From an uncultured Prevotellaceae bacterium (GTDB lineage: Bacteria; Bacteroidota; Bacteroidia; Bacteroidales; Bacteroidaceae), in contig ONSR01000028.1 in assembly GCA_900320565.1 (NCBI GenBank), forward strand, positions 1 through 42,651: a stretch of DNA of 42,651 nucleotides. The letters are read 5' to 3'. The notes under the pieces were generated by a model. That model was not told the DNA's origin. It ran no database searches and worked only from the letters and a program-made list of their open reading frames with translations. Shown here piece by piece: positions 8,740 through 15,782 of this stretch (its first letter is position 1; the number at the start of each line of letters is the position of its first letter). Made by a program: the position numbers and the translations under genes.

Positions 8740-9339
8740 TTATTTATTTTGAATTTCGAGGCTCGCCTCGACGAGTGGCATCACCACCTTGCTCAGCACT
8801 TTGTCGTTGAGGAAATGTTCGCCTTCGAAGAGGCGCATCTGCTCCCGCCCGTAGTGTTTCAGGAAGTCGCTCTGGCAATTGACGAGCTTGTCGCCTGTGC
8901 CAAAGAGGCCCCAAACCAGGGCTTTCTCGTTGGCGTCGATGCCTTTGAAACTCTCCTTCTCGACCTGCTGGAAGGCCTGAATCATGGCTTTGTCAACCTT
9001 GAACTCTGTTGCGCCGTCTTGCCTCTTGTTGCGGAATTCACGCTTGCCCAAGCCTCGAAAGGTCAGCAAGCGAGCCATGTGGAACGACGGATTGACCAGG
9101 ATGCGCTTCACACCCCTGAGTTGCTCGCCATAGAGGGCTCCCATACTTGTTGCCACGATGAGGTCGGGTTGCTCGTTTGCCACAAGTTCTTTGAGGAAAG
9201 TGATTGCCTCGATGGGATCAACTGGCACGTCGGGGCTGACCACCTGCACGCCTTTCGGATAGAGGTGGTTGCGCATCTGAGTGGCAGAACCTGTGCTGCC
9301 GGCCGATGCAAAGCCGTGAATGTAGAGCACCTTTTTCAC
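8740..9339 (-). CDS. YqiA-like alpha/beta hydrolase
   Basis: The product has 199 aa from a GTG start at 9339. It shows the YqiA/YcfP pattern: VLYIHGFAS at the N-terminus, the nucleophile elbow ATSMGALYG around residue 65, and the late GEHFLND with the catalytic histidine. The frame is open farther upstream to 9465, but that extension would run through a terminator hairpin and lacks similarity to the family. A full promoter ends only a few bases before the GTG, so this start is preferred. The family is thought to be esterases with poorly known substrates. Confidence 0.82.
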   Translation of the reverse strand: MKKVLYIHGFASAGSTGSATQMRNHLYPKGVQVVSPDVPVDPIEAITFLKELVANEQPDLIVATSMGALYGEQLRGVKRILVNPSFHMARLLTFRGLGKREFRNKRQDGATEFKVDKAMIQAFQQVEKESFKGIDANEKALVWGLFGTGDKLVNCQSDFLKHYGREQMRLFEGEHFLNDKVLSKVVMPLVEASLEIQNK

Positions 9340-9344
9340 GGCTG

Positions 9345-9375
9345 CAAATTTACAAAGAAATTTCGAGACCCCAAA
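9345..9375 (-). promoter_or_regulatory. Promoter giving a near-leaderless mRNA for the hydrolase gene
   Basis: Minus strand: TTTG, 19 bp, TAAATTTG, a full match to the Bacteroidetes promoter. Only five bases separate the -7 element from the GTG at 9339, so transcription should start at or very near the start codon. Confidence 0.75.
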
Positions 9376-9421
9376 ATTCCTACTAAGGAATTTGCCAAAA
9401 CAAACGACACAGATACAAATT

Positions 9422-9450
9422 GCCCTCCGAAAGTCGAACCTTCGGAGGGC
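9422..9450 (-). terminator. Hairpin terminator of the small winged-helix gene
   Basis: The arms GCCCTCCGAA and TTCGGAGGGC pair perfectly around a 9-nt loop, about 40 bp past the stop of the 9493-9693 gene. The tail on the minus strand is only moderately T-rich (AATTTGT). Confidence 0.7.
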
Positions 9451-9492
9451 AATTCCGTCGAACACTCCCCCAAAAAGGGAACTGTACGTTTC

Positions 9493-9693
9493 TTACTTCA
9501 GGGTAACTGTCACTACCTTATCAGCTTCAGCTACTTCCACCTTGTCTTCGCGGAGCAACCAGCCGAGAGCCAGATACAAGTCCTTGTCGGTCTTGATCTT
9601 AGCAGCCTTCTTCAGGTCCTTAGTGTTCAGTGCACCATTTTCATTGAGGGCAGTCCAAACTGCACCTGCCAAAGTTCCAACTAATGCTGTCAT
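9493..9693 (-). CDS. Small winged helix-turn-helix protein (DUF2582-like)
   Basis: This 66 aa protein, MTALVGTLAGAVWTALNENG..., fits the short Bacteroidetes winged-helix family PF10771/DUF2582. The WTALNENGALNTKDLKKAAKI part is the likely helix-turn-helix and the basic VEVAEADKVVTVTLK end is the wing. The target is unknown; such proteins usually sit alone, as this one does, with their own promoter and terminator. It is transcribed away from the lipoprotein gene at 9898. Confidence 0.75.
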   Translation of the reverse strand: MTALVGTLAGAVWTALNENGALNTKDLKKAAKIKTDKDLYLALGWLLREDKVEVAEADKVVTVTLK

Positions 9694-9755
9694 AACTTTT
9701 GAATTTTTTGTTCGTTATTCCTTAGAAAATCTAATTCTCTCAATTAATCTAAGTG

Positions 9756-9787
9756 CAAAGGTACGTCAACTTCCACAAATCTGCAAG
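9756..9787 (-). promoter_or_regulatory. Promoter of the small winged-helix gene
   Basis: On the minus strand CTTG, 20 bp, TACCTTTG is present. The -7 element is a full match and the -33 element is one base off. The leader would be about 50-60 nt. Confidence 0.65.
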
Positions 9788-9869
9788 CATAATCACACTT
9801 TTTTTATGTTATTTGACATATATTTGATATTTATCAAGCACCTTTGGGTGTATATTTCAGGAAAAAGTA

Positions 9870-9877
9870 TAACTTTG
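9870..9877 (+). promoter_or_regulatory. Promoter -7 element of the lipoprotein gene
   Basis: TAACTTTG lies 20 bp before the ATG at 9898. A TTTG at 9843-9846 lies upstream at a rather long spacing of 23 bp. Confidence 0.6.
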
Positions 9878-9897
9878 CGACTCCAAAATCGAGAATT

Positions 9898-10302
9898 ATG
9901 AATAAGGTATTAGTCATTTCCTGCTTTATTTTGATGGCTTTTGGGGCTTGCAAGCGCGAGACGAAGGACGAGCGATTCCAACGGGAGTTCCTGCAGTTCA
10001 CGCAAAAGGAATGCCCAAAGTTCGTGGACGAATGGACAAGACTGGACAGTGCCGTCTATGACATTGAGAGTCGGACACTTACATACTTCTATACGGTAAA
10101 GGGCGAGCTCGACGACGAGGCGGTTTACGCCAACGAGCAGATGATTTCCGACTTCCACGACACTATCCTGAAGGGCTTGAAAGGCAGCCTCCAGCTGAAG
10201 GTCTATAAAGACGAAAGTATTTCCTTCCGCTACAACTATTGCAGCGAAACGACCGGCAAGCAGTATCTGGAATTCACTTTCACCCCCGAAGATTATAATT
10301 AA
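9898..10302 (+). CDS. Small putative lipoprotein, unknown function
   Basis: From the ATG at 9898 the product has 134 aa with a lipoprotein signal peptide, MNKVLVISCFILMAFGAC, the lipobox ending in FGAC. The frame is open upstream to 9844 but that part lies before the promoter. The mature part is acidic and mixed alpha/beta, with no motif I recognise. Its stop lies 1 bp before the GTG of the winged-helix regulator, so the two are probably co-transcribed and translationally linked. A sensor or accessory role for the regulator is possible but is only inferred from position. Confidence 0.75.
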   Translation: MNKVLVISCFILMAFGACKRETKDERFQREFLQFTQKECPKFVDEWTRLDSAVYDIESRTLTYFYTVKGELDDEAVYANEQMISDFHDTILKGLKGSLQLKVYKDESISFRYNYCSETTGKQYLEFTFTPEDYN

Positions 10303-10303
10303 G

Positions 10304-11017
10304 GTGCAGAAAGTCATCCACTACGCCGACCTCTTGGTCGATACGGCCTCGCATCAGGTCTTGCAATCGGGCAAGCCGGTGGCACTCACGGAAACGGAGT
10401 ATCGCCTGCTGCTCTATCTGTTGAGACATCAGGGAGTTGTGTGTCGGCGAGACGATATCATCGAGGATGTTTGGGGCGAGCGTTTCCTCTACGACACGGG
10501 AACGCTGGACGTCCACCTCTCTTCGCTGCGACACAAGCTGGGCTGGACGAAAGAAGGTCCCGTTCGGGCCATTCGGGGCGTGGGGCTCATCCTGCCTCTC
10601 GAGGCTCCCGAACCCGAGGTCGTGAAGATTGACGCTTTTCTGCGCGAACTGCTTATGTGTCACGAGGAAGCGATACTCAAGAAGGACATCCGCTGCTACC
10701 TTCGCCTGACACCTTTTGTTTACGAAATCATGGTGGACGAGGCCATCTTGCGACAAATCTTCTCCGCCGTCTTTTCCCTGTTCCTCAGGCACGCCCCAGA
10801 GGGTGCCAGGTGGGAGATTTCCTCGCAACTGACCGTTCGGGAGTACACCCTGACGCTCACCTCAACTGGCAACTGCCCCGACTTCAACGAGCTGGCCAGC
10901 GCAAGGCAACAGGCCGCTTTCCTGGGCATCCCAATCCGCATGGGCAACAAGCAAACTGCAGAGGGAATGCTGATGGGCGTCGAGCTTAGCATCCCAATGG
11001 ACAGCTCCGAATCCTGA
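10304..11017 (+). CDS. OmpR/PhoB-type winged-helix protein with a decayed histidine-kinase-ATPase-like C-terminal half
   Basis: This 237 aa protein uses a GTG start 1 bp after the lipoprotein stop. Residues about 1-100 form a typical Trans_reg_C domain: LTETEYRLLLYLLRHQG, RDDIIEDVWGE, TLDVHLSSLRHKLG and the wing VRAIRGVGLIL. There is no receiver domain. Residues about 105-235 look like a histidine-kinase ATPase: VDEAILRQIFSAVFSLFLRHAPEGARWEI resembles the N-box region, followed by a strand pair and a late glycine-containing segment. The ATP-binding N-box asparagine and the DxGxG motif are not seen (STGNCPD stands there). So it looks like a DNA-binding head on a pseudo-ATPase. The TonB receptor gene follows by 76 bp, with a candidate binding site between. 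The ATPase likeness is my reading and needs structure prediction. Confidence 0.8.
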   Translation: MQKVIHYADLLVDTASHQVLQSGKPVALTETEYRLLLYLLRHQGVVCRRDDIIEDVWGERFLYDTGTLDVHLSSLRHKLGWTKEGPVRAIRGVGLILPLEAPEPEVVKIDAFLRELLMCHEEAILKKDIRCYLRLTPFVYEIMVDEAILRQIFSAVFSLFLRHAPEGARWEISSQLTVREYTLTLTSTGNCPDFNELASARQQAAFLGIPIRMGNKQTAEGMLMGVELSIPMDSSES

Positions 11018-11020
11018 GAC

Positions 11021-11039
11021 ATCTTAAGTCTATCTTAAG
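11021..11039 (+). promoter_or_regulatory. Candidate operator: 11-bp-spaced direct repeat of ATCTTAAG
   Basis: ATCTTAAG occurs at 11021 and 11032, an 11-bp step, the geometry used by OmpR/PhoB-family tandem dimers. It ends 21 bp before the -7 element TACCTTTG, at the place of the missing -33 element. That fits an activator site for the adjacent winged-helix protein. Confidence 0.55.
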
Positions 11040-11060
11040 GAAAAGCCGCGAAACTTTCCG

Positions 11061-11068
11061 TACCTTTG
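11061..11068 (+). promoter_or_regulatory. Promoter -7 element of the TonB-dependent receptor gene
   Basis: TACCTTTG lies 25 bp before the ATG. No TTTG is found 19-21 bp upstream, where the 11-bp direct repeat sits instead, so the promoter probably needs an activator. Confidence 0.65.
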
Positions 11069-11093
11069 CGGCCGAAAATCAAAACACAGAATC

Positions 11094-13514
11094 ATGCTTA
11101 AAATATCGACACAAAACTCTACACATTATCCATTAACTAAACTAACAACTATTTTAGCCTCGCTCTCCCTCCTCCCGCTCATGGGAGCTGGGGGAGCACT
11201 TTATGCCAACGAGTCGGACACCATTTCCGTGCACGAGATGGACGAAATCGTGGTGGTCAGCACACCCAAAGAACATGCTGCCCTGCGCGACCAAGCCCTC
11301 TCCTCATCGACGTTTGGCGCAAGACAAATGCAGGAGAAGAGCATCGACAACATCAAGGACTTGACCGCTCACGTTCCTGGACTCTTCATCCCCGCTTACG
11401 GAAGCCGACTGACCAGCAGCATCTACCTGCGTGGCGTTGGCAGCCGCATCGGCACACCGGCCATCGGGATGTATGTCGATGACGTTCCACTGGCCAATAT
11501 GAGCAGCATGGACCAAGACCTGAGCGACGCCGACCGCATCGATGTTCTGCGAGGCCCCCAAGGCACACTCTTCGGGCGCAACACGATTGGCGGCCTCATT
11601 CGCGTCTATACCAAGAACCCCATGAACTACCAGGGCACCGACCTGATGCTGGGTGGTGCTACATATAATAATTATCGCGCACGCGTGACCCACTACCATC
11701 GCCCCTCCGAACGCTTTGCCTTTAGCGCGGGCGTCGGCTACGAGCACCTCGGAGGCTTCTTCAAGAACGAAGCGCTCGGCGGCAAACGCGTGGACCGCAG
11801 CGACGACATCTCGGCTCGCTGGCGAGGCATCTTCGTGCCCTCCGATAAGGTGCGACTCGACCTCTCGGCACGTTACCAATGGACTAGGCAGGGCGGCTAT
11901 CCCTATGCTGCCCAGCAAGGCCCCGATGCCGGACTGGTGGCATACAACCGCGAGTCGAGCTACCTCCGCCACCTCCTCTCCCTTGGCCTCAACGCCGAGC
12001 ACGACCTCGGCCGCGTCATGATGACCAGCACCACAGGCTTCCAGTTCCTCCGCGACGACATGTTCATGGATCAGGACTTCTCCCGACAAGACCTCTACAG
12101 CCTCCAGCAAAAGCAGAACAGCAAGGTCCTGAGCGAAGAGATTGCCGTCAAGTCGAAGGGCGACAGCCGTTGGCAGTGGACCTCCGGCCTTAACTTCCAG
12201 TACCAGTGGCTCCGCACCGAAGCGCCCGTCACCTTCTATCAGGAGGGCGTCGATTGGCTTTCCCAGATCATCAACCGCAGCCTGCCCGACCTCACGGCAC
12301 AAGGCATGGGCCCGATGTCCATCACCCTGAACAACACCATCATGCCCATGGGCGGCGTCTTCCACACCCCTACCCTCACCGTCGGACTCTTCCACCAGTC
12401 AACCGTCGAAATCCTCAAGAACCTCTACCTCACCGCTGGCATCCGACTCGATTACGAGCACTACAAGATGAGCTACGACGCACCGAGCAGCGTCGATTTC
12501 GACTTCGCCATGCCGGCACACGGCATGAACGTCGAGCTCAACGACATGAACGTCACCCCAACCTTCCGCGGCAAGACGAGCAACCACAACTGGCACGTCC
12601 TGCCAAAGGCTTCGCTGAAATACGACTTCGGCAAGACCGGCAACATCTACGCATCCGTCGGTCGCGGCTATCGCTCCGGAGGCTATAACGTGCAGCTCTT
12701 CAGCGACCTGCTACAGACCGAGATGCGACGCGAGATGATGAGCGCCATCGATGCCGGAACAGAAGCCTACCTGACCAACCTCTTCTCGCGCATCCCCTCC
12801 ATGCCGCCTGGGCACGTCGATATGATTATGGGACGCATGCGTGCCGGAATGCCAAACATACCGGAGCCCAATGTAGCCGAAACGACCTACTACAAACCCG
12901 AGACGGCTTGGAACTACGAGCTGGGCACACACCTGAGCTTCCTCGACGGACGCATCAAAGCCGACCTCGCTGCCTTCTGGATTGAGACTCGCGACCTGCA
13001 AATCAGCCAAATGGCAGAGAGCGGAATGGGTCGCGTCACCATCAACGCCGGCAAGAGCCGCAGCCGTGGCATAGAAGCATCCCTCTGGGCTGCCGTCACC
13101 GATGCCCTCACCGTCAACGCCTCCTACGGCTTCACCCACGCCATGGCGACCCTGCAGGATGCCGACGGCAACGACCTGCGCGTCCGCGTGCCCTTCGCAC
13201 CCCGCCACACCGCATCCTTCGCCACCAGCTACACCTGGCACACCCGCGGTTGGCTGCAGGACATCACCCTCGCCGCCATCGGAAAAGGCATGGGACGCAT
13301 CTACTGGACGCGCGAGAACGACATCTCGCAGCCCTTCTACGCCCTGCTCGACGCACGGCTCACCCTGCGCCACAGCGACCTCGAGCTCTCTCTCTGGGGC
13401 AACAACCTGACCAGCACCCACTACAACGCCTTCAGCTTCGTCACCCGCGGCCAAGTCTTCGCGCAACAGGGCACACCAACACAAATAGGAGCCGACATTA
13501 GAATAAAATTCTGA
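11094..13514 (+). CDS. TonB-dependent outer-membrane receptor, methionine-rich
   Basis: The product has 806 aa with a signal peptide ending near residue 38. Residues about 50-170 are a plug domain with DEIVVVSTPKE, LTAHVPGLFIP, YLRGVGSR, GMYVDDVPL and RIDVLRGPQGTLFGRNTIGG. A 22-strand-type barrel ends in the terminal phenylalanine of ADIRIKF. No SusD partner and no N-terminal carboxypeptidase-like domain are present, so it is not a SusC glycan porin. Several predicted outer loops are rich in Met and His (for example around residues 400-425, 475-495 and 545-590), which would suit a soft metal or a metal-chelate ligand; this is inference. Base composition is more GC-rich than the neighbours. 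Confidence 0.92.
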   Translation: MLKISTQNSTHYPLTKLTTILASLSLLPLMGAGGALYANESDTISVHEMDEIVVVSTPKEHAALRDQALSSSTFGARQMQEKSIDNIKDLTAHVPGLFIPAYGSRLTSSIYLRGVGSRIGTPAIGMYVDDVPLANMSSMDQDLSDADRIDVLRGPQGTLFGRNTIGGLIRVYTKNPMNYQGTDLMLGGATYNNYRARVTHYHRPSERFAFSAGVGYEHLGGFFKNEALGGKRVDRSDDISARWRGIFVPSDKVRLDLSARYQWTRQGGYPYAAQQGPDAGLVAYNRESSYLRHLLSLGLNAEHDLGRVMMTSTTGFQFLRDDMFMDQDFSRQDLYSLQQKQNSKVLSEEIAVKSKGDSRWQWTSGLNFQYQWLRTEAPVTFYQEGVDWLSQIINRSLPDLTAQGMGPMSITLNNTIMPMGGVFHTPTLTVGLFHQSTVEILKNLYLTAGIRLDYEHYKMSYDAPSSVDFDFAMPAHGMNVELNDMNVTPTFRGKTSNHNWHVLPKASLKYDFGKTGNIYASVGRGYRSGGYNVQLFSDLLQTEMRREMMSAIDAGTEAYLTNLFSRIPSMPPGHVDMIMGRMRAGMPNIPEPNVAETTYYKPETAWNYELGTHLSFLDGRIKADLAAFWIETRDLQISQMAESGMGRVTINAGKSRSRGIEASLWAAVTDALTVNASYGFTHAMATLQDADGNDLRVRVPFAPRHTASFATSYTWHTRGWLQDITLAAIGKGMGRIYWTRENDISQPFYALLDARLTLRHSDLELSLWGNNLTSTHYNAFSFVTRGQVFAQQGTPTQIGADIRIKF

Positions 13515-13548
13515 TTACATAACTGGCGAAAGAAGGATTTGACAAAAT

Positions 13549-13575
13549 GTAAGCGAAAACACCCTTTTCGCTTAC
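13549..13575 (+). terminator. Terminator hairpin after the TonB receptor gene
   Basis: GTAAGCGAAAA at 13549-13559 and TTTTCGCTTAC at 13565-13575 pair perfectly over 11 bp with a 5-nt loop, 34 bp past the stop. A CCCCTTTTT run follows about 5 bp later. Confidence 0.75.
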
Positions 13576-13815
13576 ACACCCCTTTTTCACAAACTCTCCA
13601 GAATCGCTTATTTTTGTCTCGGTGGCACTTTTCGACCCCCGAGCAAAAATAAGGGCTTAAATCGAATGCACTTTTACAACCTCCTGATTCACAGGCGATA
13701 ACTCATCGCTTCTCGCATTCACCCATTATTATAAAAGTGGCAAATTGCAATGTACAACTTGCAAAACAGACACTTTTAAACCGTTTTTGCACACTTTTCG
13801 CCACATCAAAAAGGT

Positions 13816-13947
13816 AAACTTGACACGGAGGTTTTTCAAAATCGACGTGAGGATTTTATAAAATCGACACGTCGCTTTTGCCAAGGCCTCACGTCGCATC
13901 AGGAAAAAAGCCACGTCGAAGCCCATTTTTCGACGTTTTTAGGAGTG
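13816..13947. repeat. Decayed 22-bp tandem array, CGAC/CACGTCG units
   Basis: Six units start at 13816, 13838, 13860, 13882, 13904 and 13926. AAAATCGAC opens units 2 and 3; CACGTCG is at 13868, 13890 and 13912, exactly 22 bp apart; CGACG in the last unit (13931) has the same phase as in unit 2 (13843). The units have diverged, but the phase holds over 130 bp. Confidence 0.75.
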
Positions 13948-14025
13948 TGCAATAATTGACGCTTTGATAGATTTCAGCACAAAATGCTGACAATTTATCA
14001 AAATGGTAATCGCGTATATTGATGG

Positions 14026-14991
14026 TTAGGGAGTCAGACGAATTGTATCAGCCCATGCCGTGTCCCAATAAAGATTAATGCCAAAAGGATAAACCGTATC
14101 GTCATCGTCCCCTGTGTTCTCAAACATTGCTCCTTGCCATGCGGTCATAACATTGATACGAAGAGGGACGTTCATAAAATGTTTACTATACAAAGGATTA
14201 TCATTCTCTCCCAAAGCCTGAACAGTATAGTTTGCAGTAATCTCTTCCTCTGGGAGAAACAGGTAAACGGTAAAATCCATTTCCTTTTCGCCAACTTTAT
14301 CAGATGAAATCTCAATGTTTGAAATTCTGCCTGTATTTTGCTTCGCATAACCTGTTGTCGCATCCAAGACTGTGCCTCCAGCCGAACTGATGAAACGCAT
14401 CTTCTTTAATTCTGCAGGGATTGCATCTTCTGCCCTCAGGCGGAAGGCAGCCACAACATGGCGGAGGGTAATCTTACGATCAAGAGTGGCATTCTTGTCG
14501 AGTGTGAGTTCCTCGCAATAGAGAAACGTATTCGGTACATAGTCTGCACTCCATGTAACCTGTTCAGGTGAGGTGATATGGCAAGTTTTATCACCATTAA
14601 AGCCAAGAATAAGCACTCGATAATGGCCATAAGGAAGTGTTATCGAGAACTGCCTATAAGCTTCCCACTTATCGCTTTCTTCATAGTCTGATTGATCATG
14701 TTGGATTGGAGAGCAAACTTGCTGATTTGTCTCTGCATCAAAAACAGCTATAAGAAGATGACGCAGTGTTGAAGGGTGGTCGGTAGGAATGGTACTTGCT
14801 GGTGAACGTGTCGAAGCTGACGAAAGGTCATCGAAGCTGATTTGCCTATAGTTAGTAACCAAGAAGTTCACAGTGCATTCACCCTCCTGGCTCGGTGCTT
14901 CATCCAGTCCAGACTGACAGGAAACGAGCAGAGGCAACAAACAAGAGATAAAAGGCAACAAAAGGTTCCTTGTTTTCAGTTGAACGGACAT
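14026..14991 (-). CDS. FimB/Mfa2-like fimbrial-type lipoprotein
   Basis: From the ATG at 14991 the product has 321 aa and a lipoprotein signal, LLLPFISCLLPLLVSC, with the lipid cysteine at residue 25. The mature part fits the Mfa2/FimB pattern seen in Bacteroidales minor-fimbrium anchors: an N-terminal strand set with LRHLLIAVFDAET, YRVLILGFNGD, then KITLRHVVAAFRLR and a second beta domain. An ATG nine codons upstream (15018) lies right against the promoter and would give a leaderless message, so 14991 is preferred. No major fimbrillin gene is next to it, so a role in adhesin anchoring is by family only. Confidence 0.75.
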   Translation of the reverse strand: MSVQLKTRNLLLPFISCLLPLLVSCQSGLDEAPSQEGECTVNFLVTNYRQISFDDLSSASTRSPASTIPTDHPSTLRHLLIAVFDAETNQQVCSPIQHDQSDYEESDKWEAYRQFSITLPYGHYRVLILGFNGDKTCHITSPEQVTWSADYVPNTFLYCEELTLDKNATLDRKITLRHVVAAFRLRAEDAIPAELKKMRFISSAGGTVLDATTGYAKQNTGRISNIEISSDKVGEKEMDFTVYLFLPEEEITANYTVQALGENDNPLYSKHFMNVPLRINVMTAWQGAMFENTGDDDDTVYPFGINLYWDTAWADTIRLTP

Positions 14992-15019
14992 ATTGTGTAA
15001 ATTTATTTGTTTCTGCATG

Positions 15020-15050
15020 CAAATTTACAGATTATTTCTTCATTATTCAA
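15020..15050 (-). promoter_or_regulatory. Promoter of the FimB/Mfa2-like gene
   Basis: On the minus strand TTG, 20 bp, TAAATTTG is present. The leader to the ATG at 14991 is about 20 nt and A-rich, as usual for Bacteroidetes translation starts. Confidence 0.7.
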
Positions 15051-15061
15051 TTTATTTATTG

Positions 15062-15069
15062 TAATTTTG
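15062..15069 (+). promoter_or_regulatory. Promoter -7 element of the 48-aa membrane protein gene
   Basis: TAATTTTG lies 32 bp before the ATG at 15102. No good -33 element is seen. It is transcribed divergently from the FimB/Mfa2-like gene. Confidence 0.55.
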
Positions 15070-15101
15070 CGGTAAATATTCAAATCATTGCAGTTTGCGG
15101 T

Positions 15102-15248
15102 ATGAGTTTAGCTTTAATTATTCTGCTGGGATGGGGCGTCTTTGTCTGCCTGGTGTTTCTGTTGCTTTGGGGCGACACTATCTACTACAAATACAATCTG
15201 CCGAAGGTCTGCAAGAGGGTGCTGGATGCTTTTACGGAAGAGGAATAG
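15102..15248 (+). CDS. Small membrane protein, 48 aa, unknown
   Basis: The product begins MSLALIILLGWGVFVCLVFL and has one long hydrophobic segment (residues 2-24). A short basic-acidic tail (KYNLPKVCKRVLDAFTEEE) would lie in the cytoplasm. It overlaps the next gene by 23 bp in another frame, suggesting coupled translation. No family is recognised. A promoter just upstream supports it as real. Confidence 0.6.
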   Translation: MSLALIILLGWGVFVCLVFLLLWGDTIYYKYNLPKVCKRVLDAFTEEE

Positions 15249-15777
15249 CCTGCTGCTCTGCTGCCTGCTGCTGGCTTGTTGCCAGAAAACGGACTTGGCG
15301 GTGGAGCCTGCCGGTGCCGGTGCGGCGGGTGAGGCGACACGGGCTGTACGCCTTGTCGGCACGGGCGAGGGTACGAGGGACTGCCCCTATACCATAGCGG
15401 ACTTTTGTGCCTTGGAGCTCTCGGCCGACGAGCCGGTATGGGTGATTGGCTACATGGTGGGCACTGCGCCACGCTCGATGAACAATGCCGTCTTCTCTGC
15501 GGATGCCGACAACGGGAGTAACATCCTGCTTTCGTCCGACTCGCTCTGCACGGACATTGCGCGCTGCATCCCCGTGGAGCTCTCTACGGCGGGGAGCAAG
15601 GCGAGCTTCTCGTTGCCCACGAACGCGGGGCACTTCCGCAAGTGTCTGCTGATAGAGGGTGTGCCCTCGACTTACCTATACACAAAAGGCCTGCGGAGGG
15701 TTTCTGCAGGCCTTTGGTTGGACGGCTTCGACATCTCTTCGGTCGAGCCGACGGTATGGGGTTCTATCGAAATCTGA
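15226..15777 (+). CDS. DUF6359-like lipoprotein
   Basis: From the ATG at 15226 the product has 183 aa with a short signal and lipobox (NSLLLCCLLLAC). The body follows the DUF6359 pattern: GTGEGTRDCPYTIADF, VWVIGYMVG, NNAVFSADADNGSNILLSSD, CIPVELST, CLLIEGVPSTYLYTKGLRRVS. That is an OB-fold-like domain common on Bacteroidales surface proteins, of unknown function. It overlaps the upstream 48-aa gene by 23 bp and converges on the Wza-like gene 5 bp away. Its last 30 codons contain a perfect hairpin that seems to serve as the terminator of that opposite gene. Confidence 0.75.
   Translation: MLLRKRNSLLLCCLLLACCQKTDLAVEPAGAGAAGEATRAVRLVGTGEGTRDCPYTIADFCALELSADEPVWVIGYMVGTAPRSMNNAVFSADADNGSNILLSSDSLCTDIARCIPVELSTAGSKASFSLPTNAGHFRKCLLIEGVPSTYLYTKGLRRVSAGLWLDGFDISSVEPTVWGSIEI
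15685..15715 (-). terminator. Intrinsic terminator of the Wza-like gene, inside the convergent coding region
   Basis: AAAGGCCTGC and GCAGGCCTTT pair perfectly over 10 bp with an 11-nt loop. On the minus strand the stem is followed by TTTTGTG. It begins about 67 bp past the stop of the minus-strand exporter gene and lies fully within the DUF6359 gene. Confidence 0.65.
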
Positions 15778-15782
15778 CTCTT

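Larger units (their letters stand above)
13515..14025. other. 511-bp gap with a terminator and a decayed 22-bp array
   Basis: The gap lies between convergent genes. It holds the hairpin at 13549-13575, an imperfect CTCGG/CCGAG stem near 13620-13645 and a 22-bp array (13816-13947). A 65-codon minus frame at 13729-13926 crosses the array and shows no gene-like features. Nothing else is recognised. Confidence 0.7.

Noticed and set aside
11304-12395. A 363-codon open frame on the minus strand
   Set aside because: It lies inside the TonB receptor gene, has no promoter and has the composition of an antisense shadow in GC-rich coding DNA.
13729-13926. 65-codon minus frame
   Set aside because: It overlaps the 22-bp array and has no promoter or gene-like features.
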